The notes: generated by a model not told the origin, from the sequence alone. A stretch of 64,000 nucleotides of DNA from Bog-473 sp963834405 (GCA_963834405.1 CAWIBX010000005.1:992001-1056000); one strand, 5' to 3'. Counted from the first letter of the stretch, positions 9,001 to 17,526 are shown. Translations and numbers: made by a program.

Positions 9001-9884
9001 GCGCTCTCAACGTGCCGGCCACGAGTGCGAGTGACGCCGCACGCCACCCGGCCCACCTCAGCGTCGAGGGCGTCAGCGTGCAGTACGGCGGCGTGCACGC
9101 CCTGAACGGCGTCACCTTCAGCGCGGAACCCGGAGCCATCGTCGGGTTGATCGGCGCCAACGGGTCGGGCAAGACCACGACGCTCGACGTCATCTCGGGC
9201 CTGGTGCACCCGCAGGCGGGCACGGTGCGGCTGGACGGCGTCGATCTGCGCGAGTACCTGCCCGAGGAGCGGCTGGGCATCGGCTTGGCCCGTTCGTTCC
9301 AGGATTGCCGGCTCTATCCGGAGCTCACGGTGCTCGACGTGCTGCTCCTCACCGAGGACGCCCGGCACGAGGTGGCCGTTCTGCCCACGACGTTGCGCCT
9401 GCCCTGGGCCCGCCGGGCCGAGCGTCGCAAGCTCGAGGCGGTGGACCAGGTGATCGCCGCGTTCGGGCTCGAGCGGTTCCGCCAGCACCGCACGTCGGAG
9501 CTGTCGACCGGGACGCGCCGGGTGGTCGACCTGGCCTCCATAGTGCTGGCCCAGCCCCGCCTCCTCCTGCTGGACGAGCCCACGGCCGGTATCGCCCAGC
9601 GCGAGGCCGAGGCGTTCATCCCCCTCTTGCGGCGCCTGCACCAGGTCGCCGACACGACGATCGTGCTGGTCGAACACGACGTCCCGCTCGTGTTCGAACT
9701 CTGCTCCACGGTGATCGTGATGGAGCTGGGCCGGGTGGTGGCCACGGGGCCGCCCGAACAGGTCCGCGCTGATCCGAAGGCGTTGGCGGCCTACCTTGGT
9801 GCGAGCGACGAGGCCCTCATGGCGTCGGGCCCTGTCGCCGAAGACGGGGGACGGGGACGATCGGGCGGTAGCGAAGGAGCGTGA
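8997..9884 (+). CDS. LivG-type ABC transporter ATP-binding protein
   Basis: 295 aa, GTG start overlapping the permease stop by 4 nt. Walker A GANGSGKTT is at 53-61, the signature loop is LSTGTRR (169-175), slightly divergent from the usual LSYGxQR, and Walker B LLLLDEPTAGIA is at about 189-200, followed by the switch histidine in VEHDV. It pairs with the LivF half of the MFS-ABC fusion to power the importer. About 22 extra residues precede the core and a Gly-rich tail follows it. Confidence 0.92.
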   Translation: MSALNVPATSASDAARHPAHLSVEGVSVQYGGVHALNGVTFSAEPGAIVGLIGANGSGKTTTLDVISGLVHPQAGTVRLDGVDLREYLPEERLGIGLARSFQDCRLYPELTVLDVLLLTEDARHEVAVLPTTLRLPWARRAERRKLEAVDQVIAAFGLERFRQHRTSELSTGTRRVVDLASIVLAQPRLLLLDEPTAGIAQREAEAFIPLLRRLHQVADTTIVLVEHDVPLVFELCSTVIVMELGRVVATGPPEQVRADPKALAAYLGASDEALMASGPVAEDGGRGRSGGSEGA

Positions 9885-11452
9885 CGATGGGGGCGATGGG
9901 TGCGAGCAGTGCGAGCGTGGAAGTGTCCGCCGCGGGACACCGGGTGTCGAGGAATCCCCTGGCGCCGCTGGGCCGTTCGTGGCGCCGCCTGCGGCGGCGG
10001 CCGGCGGTCATGCAGTTGCGCACCGTATTGATCGTCCTGGCCATTGTCGTGGGGCTGGTGGCCTGGATGGCTTTCGCGCCCTCGGGCAGCTCCGGCGCGG
10101 CCGGCGCGGCCGAGCCCCGACTCAGCGCGTCGTCCCCGACGCCCATCAGCCAGGCCAGCACGAGCAACCGCGGCGTCTCCAAGACCGCGATCAACGTCGT
10201 CTTCCCCGTGGTGGCCGTCAACAGCCTGGCGGGCAAGCTGGGTTTCGCGGAGGACAAGGAGTACAACGAGCAGATCCCTGCCATCCACCTCTTCGTGAAC
10301 CAGATCAACAACTCGGGGGGCATCAACGGCCGCAAGATCAACCCGATCATCGTCCAGTTCGACCCGGAGAGCGACGCCAACCAGCAGGCGGATTGCCGCC
10401 AGTGGACCGAGGGCAGCCCGGCCGTGTTCGCGGTCGTGGACGGCATCGGGACCTGGGTGGACGACAACCAGCTCTGCGTGACCCAACAGGGCCAGACCCC
10501 TCTCATCAGCGCGTGGTCGACGACCACCAACTGGACCAACCTGGGGTCGCCCTACCTGTGGTGGACCGGCCCGGACATGGCACCGGTGCTGAAGGCGACG
10601 GTGCAATGGGGCATGAGCTCGGGCCGTCTCGGTCACGCGAAGAAGGTCGGCGTGGTCGTGTCCGACCAGGCGGCCGACCAGGCCGCGCTGAACTCGTACC
10701 TGCTGCCCGACCTGAAGAAGGTGGGCATCACGCCGATGGTCGAGACGGTGGCCGGCAACATCGACGAGACGGCGGCCACCAACTCCGACGCCCAGCTGGC
10801 GGTCGAGAAGTTCAAGGCGGCCGGCGTGCAGTCGGTCTTCCCGATGCTCCCGGAGAACGCGTTCTTCCCCTACGTCGGCGCCGAGAACTCACAGCAGTAC
10901 TACCCGCAGCTGCTCCTGAGCGACTACGACTCGACCGTTGAAACGGCGCTCGGTCTGATCCCGGTGCCCTACGAGAAGGCACTCAACGAGCAGGAGGGCG
11001 TGACTACCGAGACACTCGGCGGGTTCGACGACAACCGCCCCGAGAGCCAGGGGGGCTACGACCCGGGGGTGCGCTCCTGCTACAACACGTGGCACGCGTA
11101 CCACCCCAAGCCGATCGCCGGGACGACGAGCCACTTCATTGAGGAGCAGGGCCCGATTCAGGCTTGGTGCGGGGCGATCCGCCTCTTCGCCACGGCCGCC
11201 AAGAACGCCGGACCGGACCTCAACCGCAAGACGTTCGCGACGGCGATGTCAAAGATCACCAACTATCCCGGCACGCTCGCCCCTGTGTGGAGCTTCGGGC
11301 CCAACAAGTTCTACGGCCCGACCCAGTACCAGGTCGTGAAGGTCCACAACAACGTGCCGCCGTCGTCGCAGTGCAAGCTCAAGACGAACCACAAGCCCCA
11401 GGGCACCTGCTGGGTGACGGAAGAGCCGTTCAAGCCGCTGCCCGCTGGCTGA
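9881..11452 (+). CDS. ABC transporter substrate-binding protein (Peripla_BP_6 type), membrane-anchored
   Basis: 523 aa, overlapping livG by 4 nt (GTGA), with an alternative ATG at 9887. The body from about residue 95 is a periplasmic binding-protein fold of the LivJ/AmiC type (INVVFPVVAVNS, then NQINNSGGINGRKI). It lacks a standard lipobox. Instead, about 45 basic, apparently cytoplasmic residues precede one transmembrane segment (about 48-66), so it is probably tethered by an uncleaved anchor. It is the last gene of the transport block. The ligand is unknown, and neighbouring enzymes suggest a hydroxyacid or sugar derivative. Confidence 0.88.
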   Translation: MTMGAMGASSASVEVSAAGHRVSRNPLAPLGRSWRRLRRRPAVMQLRTVLIVLAIVVGLVAWMAFAPSGSSGAAGAAEPRLSASSPTPISQASTSNRGVSKTAINVVFPVVAVNSLAGKLGFAEDKEYNEQIPAIHLFVNQINNSGGINGRKINPIIVQFDPESDANQQADCRQWTEGSPAVFAVVDGIGTWVDDNQLCVTQQGQTPLISAWSTTTNWTNLGSPYLWWTGPDMAPVLKATVQWGMSSGRLGHAKKVGVVVSDQAADQAALNSYLLPDLKKVGITPMVETVAGNIDETAATNSDAQLAVEKFKAAGVQSVFPMLPENAFFPYVGAENSQQYYPQLLLSDYDSTVETALGLIPVPYEKALNEQEGVTTETLGGFDDNRPESQGGYDPGVRSCYNTWHAYHPKPIAGTTSHFIEEQGPIQAWCGAIRLFATAAKNAGPDLNRKTFATAMSKITNYPGTLAPVWSFGPNKFYGPTQYQVVKVHNNVPPSSQCKLKTNHKPQGTCWVTEEPFKPLPAG

Positions 11453-11519
11453 GGCGGAGGCCGACGGGACGCTGAAGCGGCGGCGGACACGGGCAAGGCG
11501 GCGGGCCGCAGCGCTCTGT

Positions 11520-12491
11520 TTGACCATCGGTCTCGTGGTGGCGGGGTGCAGCGCCGCCCCGGCTCCACGGGCCACACCCCCACCGAGCGCACCACCGTCG
11601 ACGGCGCCGCCCAAGGCTTCGAGCTCGATTGCGACGTCGTCGACGACGACCACCGCACCGGCGCCGGCGCCGACGCCGACGCCGGTGCCCACCCGGCCCT
11701 GCGGCGTGGCGACCACACCCCCGGCCCACTACCAGCACGTCGTCTGGATCTGGATGGAGAACCACTCCTGGGACTCGGTGATCGGGAGCCCCGACGCACC
11801 GTTCCTCACGACGCTGGCCCACGAGTGCGGCACGGAGAGTGCCTATGCGTCGGTGGGGTCGCCCTCATTGCCCAACTACCTCGGCGCGACCTCGGGCTCG
11901 ACCCAGGGGGTCACCGACGACGACGATCCCGGCGCCGACAGCTTCAGCGCCGACAACCTCTTCCGGCAGGTGCGCGCCGCCGGGGGGAGGGAGCGCACCT
12001 TCGCGGAGTCGATGCCGGCGCCGTGCGACCTGGTGTCAGCCGGTTCCTACGCCGCCAAGCACAACCCGGCCGTGTACTACGACGGTCCCGGGGACCGGGC
12101 CGCCTGCGCGTCCGACGACGTGCCCTTCACCGCGTTCGGGGCCGTGCTCGCCGGCGGCCAGCTGCCGACGTTCACATCCATCACGCCCAACATCTGCGAC
12201 GACATGCACGACTGCTCGGTGGCCACGGGCGACCAGTGGCTGGCGACGTGGGTGCCCCAGATCCTCGCGACGGCGTCGTACCGGTCCGGGTCGACCGCCC
12301 TGTTCATCGTCTGGGACGAGCCCACGCCGGTGGCCAACGTCGTCGTGGCGCCGAGTGTCCGTCCCGGAACGGTGGCCAACACCGCGGTCGACCAGTACTC
12401 ACTGTTACGCGCCACCGAGGAGATGCTCGGCTTGCCGCTTCTCGGTACGGCGGCGAGCGCCACGAGCCTGCGGGCCGTCTTCGGGATCTGA
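11520..12491 (+). CDS. Secreted phosphoesterase (PF04185-type acid phosphatase), lipoprotein
   Basis: 323 aa from TTG 11520. The mature part begins with a Ser/Thr/Pro-rich spacer, then the family opening HVVWIWMENHSWDSVIG, an SLPNYLGATSG segment and a later FIVWDEP metal-ligand motif. The motif LVVAGC is a good lipobox, but from TTG 11520 almost no n-region remains. The frame is open upstream to a stop at 11415 and encodes KRRRTRARRR before the hydrophobic core. The only start-like codons there are CTG 11472 (behind GGCGGAGG) and CTG 11445, so the real start may be CTG 11472. It is probably a surface-anchored phosphatase or phospholipase-like enzyme. Confidence 0.78.
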   Translation: MTIGLVVAGCSAAPAPRATPPPSAPPSTAPPKASSSIATSSTTTTAPAPAPTPTPVPTRPCGVATTPPAHYQHVVWIWMENHSWDSVIGSPDAPFLTTLAHECGTESAYASVGSPSLPNYLGATSGSTQGVTDDDDPGADSFSADNLFRQVRAAGGRERTFAESMPAPCDLVSAGSYAAKHNPAVYYDGPGDRAACASDDVPFTAFGAVLAGGQLPTFTSITPNICDDMHDCSVATGDQWLATWVPQILATASYRSGSTALFIVWDEPTPVANVVVAPSVRPGTVANTAVDQYSLLRATEEMLGLPLLGTAASATSLRAVFGI

Positions 12492-12507
12492 CGAGACGAT
12501 GCTCCGG

Positions 12508-12550
12508 CGCAGCCGCAGCCGTAGCCGTAGCCGCAGCCGCAGCCGCCACC
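12508..12550. repeat. Hexanucleotide tract (CGCAGC/CGTAGC)
   Basis: About seven copies of a 6-nt unit lie between the convergent phosphoesterase and SDR stop codons. No hairpin with a T-run is seen, so it does not look like a classical terminator. Confidence 0.8.
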
Positions 12551-12571
12551 GCCTCGGCGCAGGGCGATTGC

Positions 12572-13408
12572 TCAGGCGATGATCGTGGGCGAGGGCGGCC
12601 GCCCCTCCAGAATGTCGTCGAAGCGCGTGCGCAGCGCGTCGTTCAGCTGTGGGTGGGTGAGGATGTAGAAGGTGCCGGTGCGCACGGCGTCGAACACGCG
12701 GTCGGCCACCGCTGCGGGCGGGATCCCACCGTCCACCATCGCCTGCACGGCGGCGCGCATCTCCGGGGCGCCTACGAGCTCGCGGTCCGGTGCCCAGGCG
12801 GGCCGGTTGCGGTCGGACTCGGCGATGCGGGTCTGGACGAACCCGGGGCAGAGGACGGAGACGCCGACGCCGGTGACGCCCGCCGTCTGGAGGTCCTTGT
12901 AGAGCGTCTCCGAGATCGCGACCACGGCCTGCTTCGTCGCGTTGTAGGGGCCGAGGAACGGAGCGGTCGTCAGGCCGGCGATGGACGCGGTGTTGACGAC
13001 GTGCCCCTCGCCCTGTTCGGCGAAGAGCGGCACGAACGTCGCGACGCCGTGGACGACGCCCCACAGGTTGACCCCGAGGATCCAGCGCCAGTCCGACTCG
13101 GGGATCTCCCAGATGGGCCCGCCGAGCCCGACGCCGGCGTTGTTGTGCACGAGGTGTACGGCACCGAACCGGTCGACGGCCCGGTCGCGCAGGTCGCGCA
13201 CCGCGGCGGCGTCCGCCACGTCGGTCTGCACGGCGAGGACGTCGGCCCCGCCGGCCGAGAGGTCCCGCTGGGCCTCCTTGAGCGCCCCCTCCTCTACGTC
13301 GGCGATCACGACCTTCATGCCCTCGGCGGCCGCCTTGGCCGCCACCGCCTTGCCGATGCCGCTGCCGCCGCCGGTGATCACCGCCACCTTCCCCTGCAGG
13401 TTCTCCAT
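12572..13408 (-). CDS. Short-chain dehydrogenase/reductase
   Basis: 278 aa from the ATG at 13408, which has a strong GAGGAGG ribosome-binding site. The longer frame back to 13483 lacks one. The NAD(P) motif TGGGSGIG is at 12-19, NNAG follows near 90, and the catalytic YNATK lies near 155. The protein resembles the SDR subgroup often annotated as short-chain alcohol or 3-hydroxyacyl dehydrogenases in actinobacteria; the substrate is not predictable. An 8-3-8 palindrome lies about 90 nt upstream and may be its operator. Confidence 0.88.
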   Translation of the reverse strand: MENLQGKVAVITGGGSGIGKAVAAKAAAEGMKVVIADVEEGALKEAQRDLSAGGADVLAVQTDVADAAAVRDLRDRAVDRFGAVHLVHNNAGVGLGGPIWEIPESDWRWILGVNLWGVVHGVATFVPLFAEQGEGHVVNTASIAGLTTAPFLGPYNATKQAVVAISETLYKDLQTAGVTGVGVSVLCPGFVQTRIAESDRNRPAWAPDRELVGAPEMRAAVQAMVDGGIPPAAVADRVFDAVRTGTFYILTHPQLNDALRTRFDDILEGRPPSPTIIA

Positions 13409-13494
13409 GTGGTCCTCCTCGCTGGGCTGTGACTCGATGACGCTCGGTCGCACGCGCCGATCGGCGTTCCCTCTCGGTATCACCCTTCCAAAAC

Positions 13495-13513
13495 CAGTGA
13501 ACGCTGTTCACTG
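13495..13513. promoter_or_regulatory. Palindromic operator candidate (8-3-8 inverted repeat)
   Basis: CAGTGAAC, GCT, GTTCACTG is a perfect 8-bp inverted repeat with a 3-nt centre, 87 nt upstream of the SDR start. A weaker GAAC-ACC-GTTC repeat follows at about 13518-13528. The shape is typical of TetR-family operators. No regulator gene is adjacent. Confidence 0.6.
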
Positions 13514-13624
13514 ATCGGAACACCGTTCGCCGGTTTCGGAAACCTGTCTGCCCCGAGGAGCACGCGACTCTGCCGGGAGGCAGTCAAGCAGCACGCCTGC
13601 TCTCCTGCCAACGACGGTGCCGGT

Positions 13625-14236
13625 TCAGAGCAACGAGAACGTCCGTGCCTGGACCATCACGAGCACCCCGACCACGCACAACAGGATGGGCACCGCCACC
13701 GCGCCCAGGCGCGTCATGACCCCCCGCACCTTGGGGTGGCGGCCACCGGCGAGGATCAGCGCGGTCACCCCGATCTCCCCGGCCACGAAGACCACGGCGA
13801 GTGTGGCCAGGCTGACTGCGCCCCCGTCGCGGAAGAGGGGGACGTAGACGGCCAAGTTGTCGCCCCCGGCACCGATGGTGATGAGCGCCGCCGCGGTGAA
13901 GCCCCGCCCCACTGCGCGTCGCGCGACCTTCGACTGGCGGTCGGCCGCCCCGCCCCGCCCCGCCCGCAGCCCGAGCAGCCCGTGCACGCCGATGGCGAGG
14001 GGGACGAGCCCGAGCAGGCCCACCACCCGGGGCGAGATCTCGAAGAGCACCGCCGCCGCGGCCGCCGCCGTCGCGACGAGCACCACGAACCCCACCACCT
14101 GTCCGGCTGCGATCCGGTGGGCCCGCTCCACCGGGGCGCCGGCCACCAGCGCCATGGTCACGACGCAGTTGTCGATGTTCGTTCCGACGAAGGCCGCCGC
14201 CGCGACCCCGACGTCGGCCGCCAGGCCGGTCGCCAA
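13625..14236 (-). CDS. CadD-like (cadmium resistance family) membrane transporter
   Basis: 203 aa from TTG 14236. The first helix contains FVGTNIDNCVV, the signature opening of CadD/LysE-superfamily proteins, and the third block FTAAALITIGAGGDNLAVYVP repeats the theme. About six membrane segments are predicted by eye. The family has been linked to cadmium or other cation export; here that role is by homology only. It lies 47 nt downstream of the TauD stop on the same strand, with an 8-bp tandem repeat in the gap, so the two may share a transcript. Confidence 0.78.
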   Translation of the reverse strand: MATGLAADVGVAAAAFVGTNIDNCVVTMALVAGAPVERAHRIAAGQVVGFVVLVATAAAAAAVLFEISPRVVGLLGLVPLAIGVHGLLGLRAGRGGAADRQSKVARRAVGRGFTAAALITIGAGGDNLAVYVPLFRDGGAVSLATLAVVFVAGEIGVTALILAGGRHPKVRGVMTRLGAVAVPILLCVVGVLVMVQARTFSLL

Positions 14237-14252
14237 CAGCGGATCTGCCCGT

Positions 14253-14292
14253 CAGCCCGTCAGCCCGTCAGCCCGACAGCCCGTCAGCCCGG
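14253..14292. repeat. Five tandem copies of an 8-bp unit (CAGCCCGT)
   Basis: Five consecutive 8-bp units, three identical and two with a changed last base, cover the TauD stop codon (14284-14286 on the minus strand) and most of the gap before the CadD start. Since 8 is not a multiple of three, copy changes would move the TauD stop. Confidence 0.9.
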
Positions 14293-15180
14293 CGCCAGCG
14301 ACGCCGGCAGGGGCATGGCGGGCCCGTACGGCTTGTCGCCGCGCAGTGTCACCCGGTGGGCGTAGCGGGGGGCGTCGCCGTAGTCGTCCAGCGCGTAGTG
14401 CAGCGTGGCCCGGTTGTCCCAGAAGGCGACCGACCCGGCGCGCCAACGGAAGCGGCAGGTGTACTCCGGCTTGATGCAGTGGTTGTAGAGCATCTCGAGC
14501 ACCGCATTGCTCTCGTTGTCCGACAGGCCGAAGATCTGGCGGGTGAACTGGCGGTTCACGAAGAGGCCGTTGCGGCCATTCTCCGGATGCGTCCGCACGA
14601 CGGGATGCAGCGCCGGCAGCAGCTTCTCCTGCCACACGCCGTCCCACTCGTAGCCGCCCTGCTCCGCCACGTCGGCCGCGAACCACGGGTCGTGGTGGAT
14701 GGCGATGAGCGTGTCGCACATGGTGCGCACCGGATCGGCCAGCCCGTCGTAGGCGTCCTGCAGGCTCGCCCACATGGTGTCGCCCCCGACCTCGGGCGCC
14801 TCGATCATGTAGAGGATGGAACCCATCGCCGGCGTCTGCAGGAAGGTGACGTCCGTGTGCCACCAGCTGGCCCGGTCCACCTTGCCGTCGATGGCCAGCA
14901 CCTCGCGGCTCTCCGCGATGGACGGGAGCACCGGGTGCGCCTCGGTGACGATCCCGAAGTGACGGGCGAAATCGGCCTGCTGCTCGGCCGTGAGCGACTG
15001 GTCACGGAAGAAGACGACGTGATGTGTGGTCCAGGCCAGGCGGATCGCGGCCACCACCTCGGGGGCGAGCGGCTGCGACAAGTCGACACCGGAGATCTCG
15101 GCCCCGATGGTGGGGGAGAGGGGATGGACGGAGATGCTGGTGGCGAGGGTCACCGTCCAATTGTGCCTGAGGCCAGCCAT
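14284..15180 (-). CDS. TauD/TfdA-family 2-oxoglutarate-dependent dioxygenase
   Basis: 298 aa from ATG 15180. A GTG at 15153 (9 codons in) is an equally good start, because homologues usually begin near TSISVHPLSPTIGAEI and a CACAAT box lies 6 nt before it. The Fe(II) facial triad is visible as H108 and D110 (SWWHTDVTF) and H275 (YAHRVTLRGDKP), with nearby arginines for 2-oxoglutarate. Family members hydroxylate taurine, alkyl sulfates or aryloxyacids, releasing sulfite, sulfate or aldehyde; the substrate here is unknown. It is divergent from the hydrolase at 15280 across a 99-nt gap. Confidence 0.9.
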   Translation of the reverse strand: MAGLRHNWTVTLATSISVHPLSPTIGAEISGVDLSQPLAPEVVAAIRLAWTTHHVVFFRDQSLTAEQQADFARHFGIVTEAHPVLPSIAESREVLAIDGKVDRASWWHTDVTFLQTPAMGSILYMIEAPEVGGDTMWASLQDAYDGLADPVRTMCDTLIAIHHDPWFAADVAEQGGYEWDGVWQEKLLPALHPVVRTHPENGRNGLFVNRQFTRQIFGLSDNESNAVLEMLYNHCIKPEYTCRFRWRAGSVAFWDNRATLHYALDDYGDAPRYAHRVTLRGDKPYGPAMPLPASLAPG

Positions 15181-15279
15181 GCCGTCGATACGGCCGCGCT
15201 TTCCGCCCATCCCACGCCCTACATTTGGCGCCCAGCGCCTCGTGTGCGCCACGCAGCACCCGCCTGAAAGGGGTCGCTC

Positions 15280-16353
15280 ATGAGCGATGTCACCGGAGGC
15301 CTCATCCTGAGCCGCCCTGCCCGTAACTTCTCGCCCTGGTACCAGTGGATGGACCGTCTGGCCTCGACCGTGCACGAGGACCCGCTGCCCGAGGCCGACC
15401 CGTCGGCGATCCCGGCCTGGCTGGAGCGCCGGCGTCGGACGCTCGACGACCTGCTCGGGCCGGCGCCGGGTCCCGTCCCGCTCAACATGGAGATCACCGA
15501 GTCGGTGCAATGCGACGGGTACCGGCGTGACCGCATCGTCTTCGACACCGAGGAGACGATGTCGGTCCCGGCCTATCTCTTGATCCCGGACGAGCGCGAG
15601 CTGACCGGCACGGCCGGTGCCGCCGTGCTGGCCTGTCACGGGCACGGACCCGGCAAGTCCCAGGTCGTCGGGCTGACCCACACCGACATGCCCAACGCCG
15701 ACTACGCGCACCAGTTGGCGCGCCGGGGCTACGTCGTTCTGGCGCCCGACCTGCGCTGCTTCGGCGAACGGCTGGACTGGAACCCCGAGGACCACTACGC
15801 CTGCGACACCAACCTGGTGCACGCGGTGATGGCTGGGTGGAACCCGCTCACGCAGAACGTCTGGGACCTCAAGTGCTGCCTCGACCTCCTGTCCGGATAC
15901 CCGCTCGTAGACCCGGCGCACATCGGCATGGTGGGGATCTCGTACGGCGGGACGGTGACCCTCTTCGCCGCCGCGCTGGACGACCGGGTCGCGGCGTCGG
16001 TCGTGAGCGGCTATTTCTCGTCCTGGGCCGAGAGCCACAAGATGCCGTGGAACATGTGCGGCTCCCAGGTGCTGTTCGGCATGCTCGGCCGACTGGAGCA
16101 CGAGGATCTCGGCGCGCTGGTGGCGCCCCGCCCCATGCTCGTGGAGTCGGGGGCCGACGACCTTCTGTTCCCGGTGGCCGCCGCCATGGAGTCTGTGCGG
16201 CGGACCCGCACCGTCTACGAGTGGTACGGCGAGGGGGACCGCCTGGAGCACGATGTGTTCGAGGGCGGCCACCAGTGGCACGGCACCGAGGCGCTGCCCT
16301 TCCTCGATCGCCGGCTGGGACACGAGCCCGGCCGCGCTGCGGCCTCAGGCTGA
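15280..16353 (+). CDS. Alpha/beta hydrolase (acetyl-xylan-esterase / dienelactone-hydrolase-like)
   Basis: 357 aa, ATG behind GAAAGGGG. An N-terminal helical region (about 1-85) precedes a hydrolase core with CHGHGPG (oxyanion region), the nucleophile elbow GISYGG (Ser about 221), the acid in ESGADDLLFP and the histidine in EGGHQWHG. The layout fits the large bacterial family of AXE1/DLH-like carboxylesterases. The divergent TauD dioxygenase may act in the same degradation route, but this is inference from position only. Confidence 0.85.
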   Translation: MSDVTGGLILSRPARNFSPWYQWMDRLASTVHEDPLPEADPSAIPAWLERRRRTLDDLLGPAPGPVPLNMEITESVQCDGYRRDRIVFDTEETMSVPAYLLIPDERELTGTAGAAVLACHGHGPGKSQVVGLTHTDMPNADYAHQLARRGYVVLAPDLRCFGERLDWNPEDHYACDTNLVHAVMAGWNPLTQNVWDLKCCLDLLSGYPLVDPAHIGMVGISYGGTVTLFAAALDDRVAASVVSGYFSSWAESHKMPWNMCGSQVLFGMLGRLEHEDLGALVAPRPMLVESGADDLLFPVAAAMESVRRTRTVYEWYGEGDRLEHDVFEGGHQWHGTEALPFLDRRLGHEPGRAAASG

Positions 16354-16575
16354 AGGACCCCGGTCGTCCTCGGACGATGCGCGCCGGTGTGCGGCCTGCC
16401 GGAGCAGTTGGTCGAGAGACGCTTGCGGCGCGGAACCGTCGTCCGCCGGTGCCGGGTCCCGCGGCATGGCGGCGGGGCCTTCAACCGTGGACGGCGGCCC
16501 CCCACCGGACGGGGCCGTGCCGTCCGTGCGCCGGGCGGCCCGCCGACGCTCCCACCACGTCCTGATCGCGCCCAC
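16345..16575 (-). CDS. Possible small hypothetical protein (76 aa)
   Basis: A GTG-initiated frame begins 43 nt downstream of the LCP-like gene on the same strand and ends 9 nt inside the convergent hydrolase gene. It starts with a Trp/Arg-rich segment (TWWERRRAARR), then a Pro/Asp-rich middle and a charged C-terminus; third codon positions are GC-rich as in real genes. A modest GCGGGAG lies upstream. I do not recognise a family. If it is not a gene, the roughly 260 nt between 16354 and 16617 hold nothing else I can identify. Confidence 0.35.
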   Translation of the reverse strand: MGAIRTWWERRRAARRTDGTAPSGGGPPSTVEGPAAMPRDPAPADDGSAPQASLDQLLRQAAHRRASSEDDRGPSA

Positions 16576-16617
16576 TGCGCCGGCTCCCGCTCCGCCCCGC
16601 CCTAGACCGCGCCGCGC

Positions 16618-17355
16618 CTATAGGAAGTTGCGCAGGACGGAGTCGAAGGCGGACGCGAGCACCACGGTGCCCGAACCGTCGCGGTTCGTGGGCACGGAGA
16701 CGGGGTGGGCGGTGGGCACGTTCATCAGGGACAGCACGGCCGACACCGGCGTCCCGGGACCGAGATACATGTGGGATGCCACCTGCTCGAGCAGCGAGCT
16801 GGTGCCGGTCGGGTCCGTGATCAGGGAGGTGACCGACAGCTTCCCGGTGGCCAGGCGGCCCAGGCTCGAGTTGGGGTCGACCGTGTGCAGGTCGACCGCC
16901 ACGTAGCGGCTCACGGGGATCCCCACCCGCGTCAGTCCGGCGATGATGGCCGTCGGCGCGTGGACGCTGAGCGCCGAGATGGGCACGGTGCGGCCCGGCG
17001 CCACGGGCAAGCCCAGGGCGCTCGGGATCTGGAGGACCTTGGTGCGTCCGCCGGTGTCGTGGAAGACGAAGATCTGTTCGGAGTGATCGGGTCCCTTCAC
17101 GATCGCCAGGAGGTCGTTCTTCCCCTTGGCCAACAGTGATGCCGGCACGGGGACGTGGTGCACTGCGTGGTCGATGCGGTAGAGGCTGATCCCGACGTAG
17201 CCCGCCACCAGGGCGATCAGGGCGAGGAGGCTGCAGCCCGTGGCGAGGAGGATCCGCTTGACCATGCGGCGGCGCCGGCGCACCGGGCGCTCCTGGCGCA
17301 CCGGCGCGGCAGGTGCGTCGAATTCGAGTCGCCGCGTGGCGAGTACGACCGTCAT
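16618..17355 (-). CDS. LytR/CpsA/Psr-like membrane-anchored protein
   Basis: 245 aa from ATG 17355 with GAGGGGGC upstream; the longer frame to 17499 has no such site. A basic cytoplasmic start (VRRRRRMVKR) leads into one transmembrane helix (about 35-57). The outer domain is reminiscent of LCP proteins, with a DLLAIVK strand, a KVLQIP segment and RYVAVDLHTV, but it is shorter than typical LCP ligases and the usual Arg/Asp catalytic pattern is not obvious. It may be an inactive or minimal cell-wall attachment protein. Confidence 0.6.
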   Translation of the reverse strand: MTVVLATRRLEFDAPAAPVRQERPVRRRRRMVKRILLATGCSLLALIALVAGYVGISLYRIDHAVHHVPVPASLLAKGKNDLLAIVKGPDHSEQIFVFHDTGGRTKVLQIPSALGLPVAPGRTVPISALSVHAPTAIIAGLTRVGIPVSRYVAVDLHTVDPNSSLGRLATGKLSVTSLITDPTGTSSLLEQVASHMYLGPGTPVSAVLSLMNVPTAHPVSVPTNRDGSGTVVLASAFDSVLRNFL

Positions 17356-17526
17356 GCCCCCTCTTTCGAGCGACCTTGGTCCCGGTGGCCGCTCTGGCTC
17401 CCCGACCGCCCAGAAACTTAGGGACCGCCCATTGCCTCCCCGTTGCCCCAGGGGTTCGATGTGGTTGCCGTGGCCACCGGATCGGCTCTCCCACGGCAAC
17501 GTTCATGCATCCGCAATGCTGAGGGT

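Noticed and set aside
14253..14292. CRISPR-like array
   Set aside because: The units are 8 bp, contiguous and without spacers, so it is a plain tandem repeat.
16253..16906. 217-aa plus-strand frame across the hydrolase end and the LCP-like gene
   Set aside because: The composition is that of a shadow frame and it covers the real minus-strand LCP-like gene.
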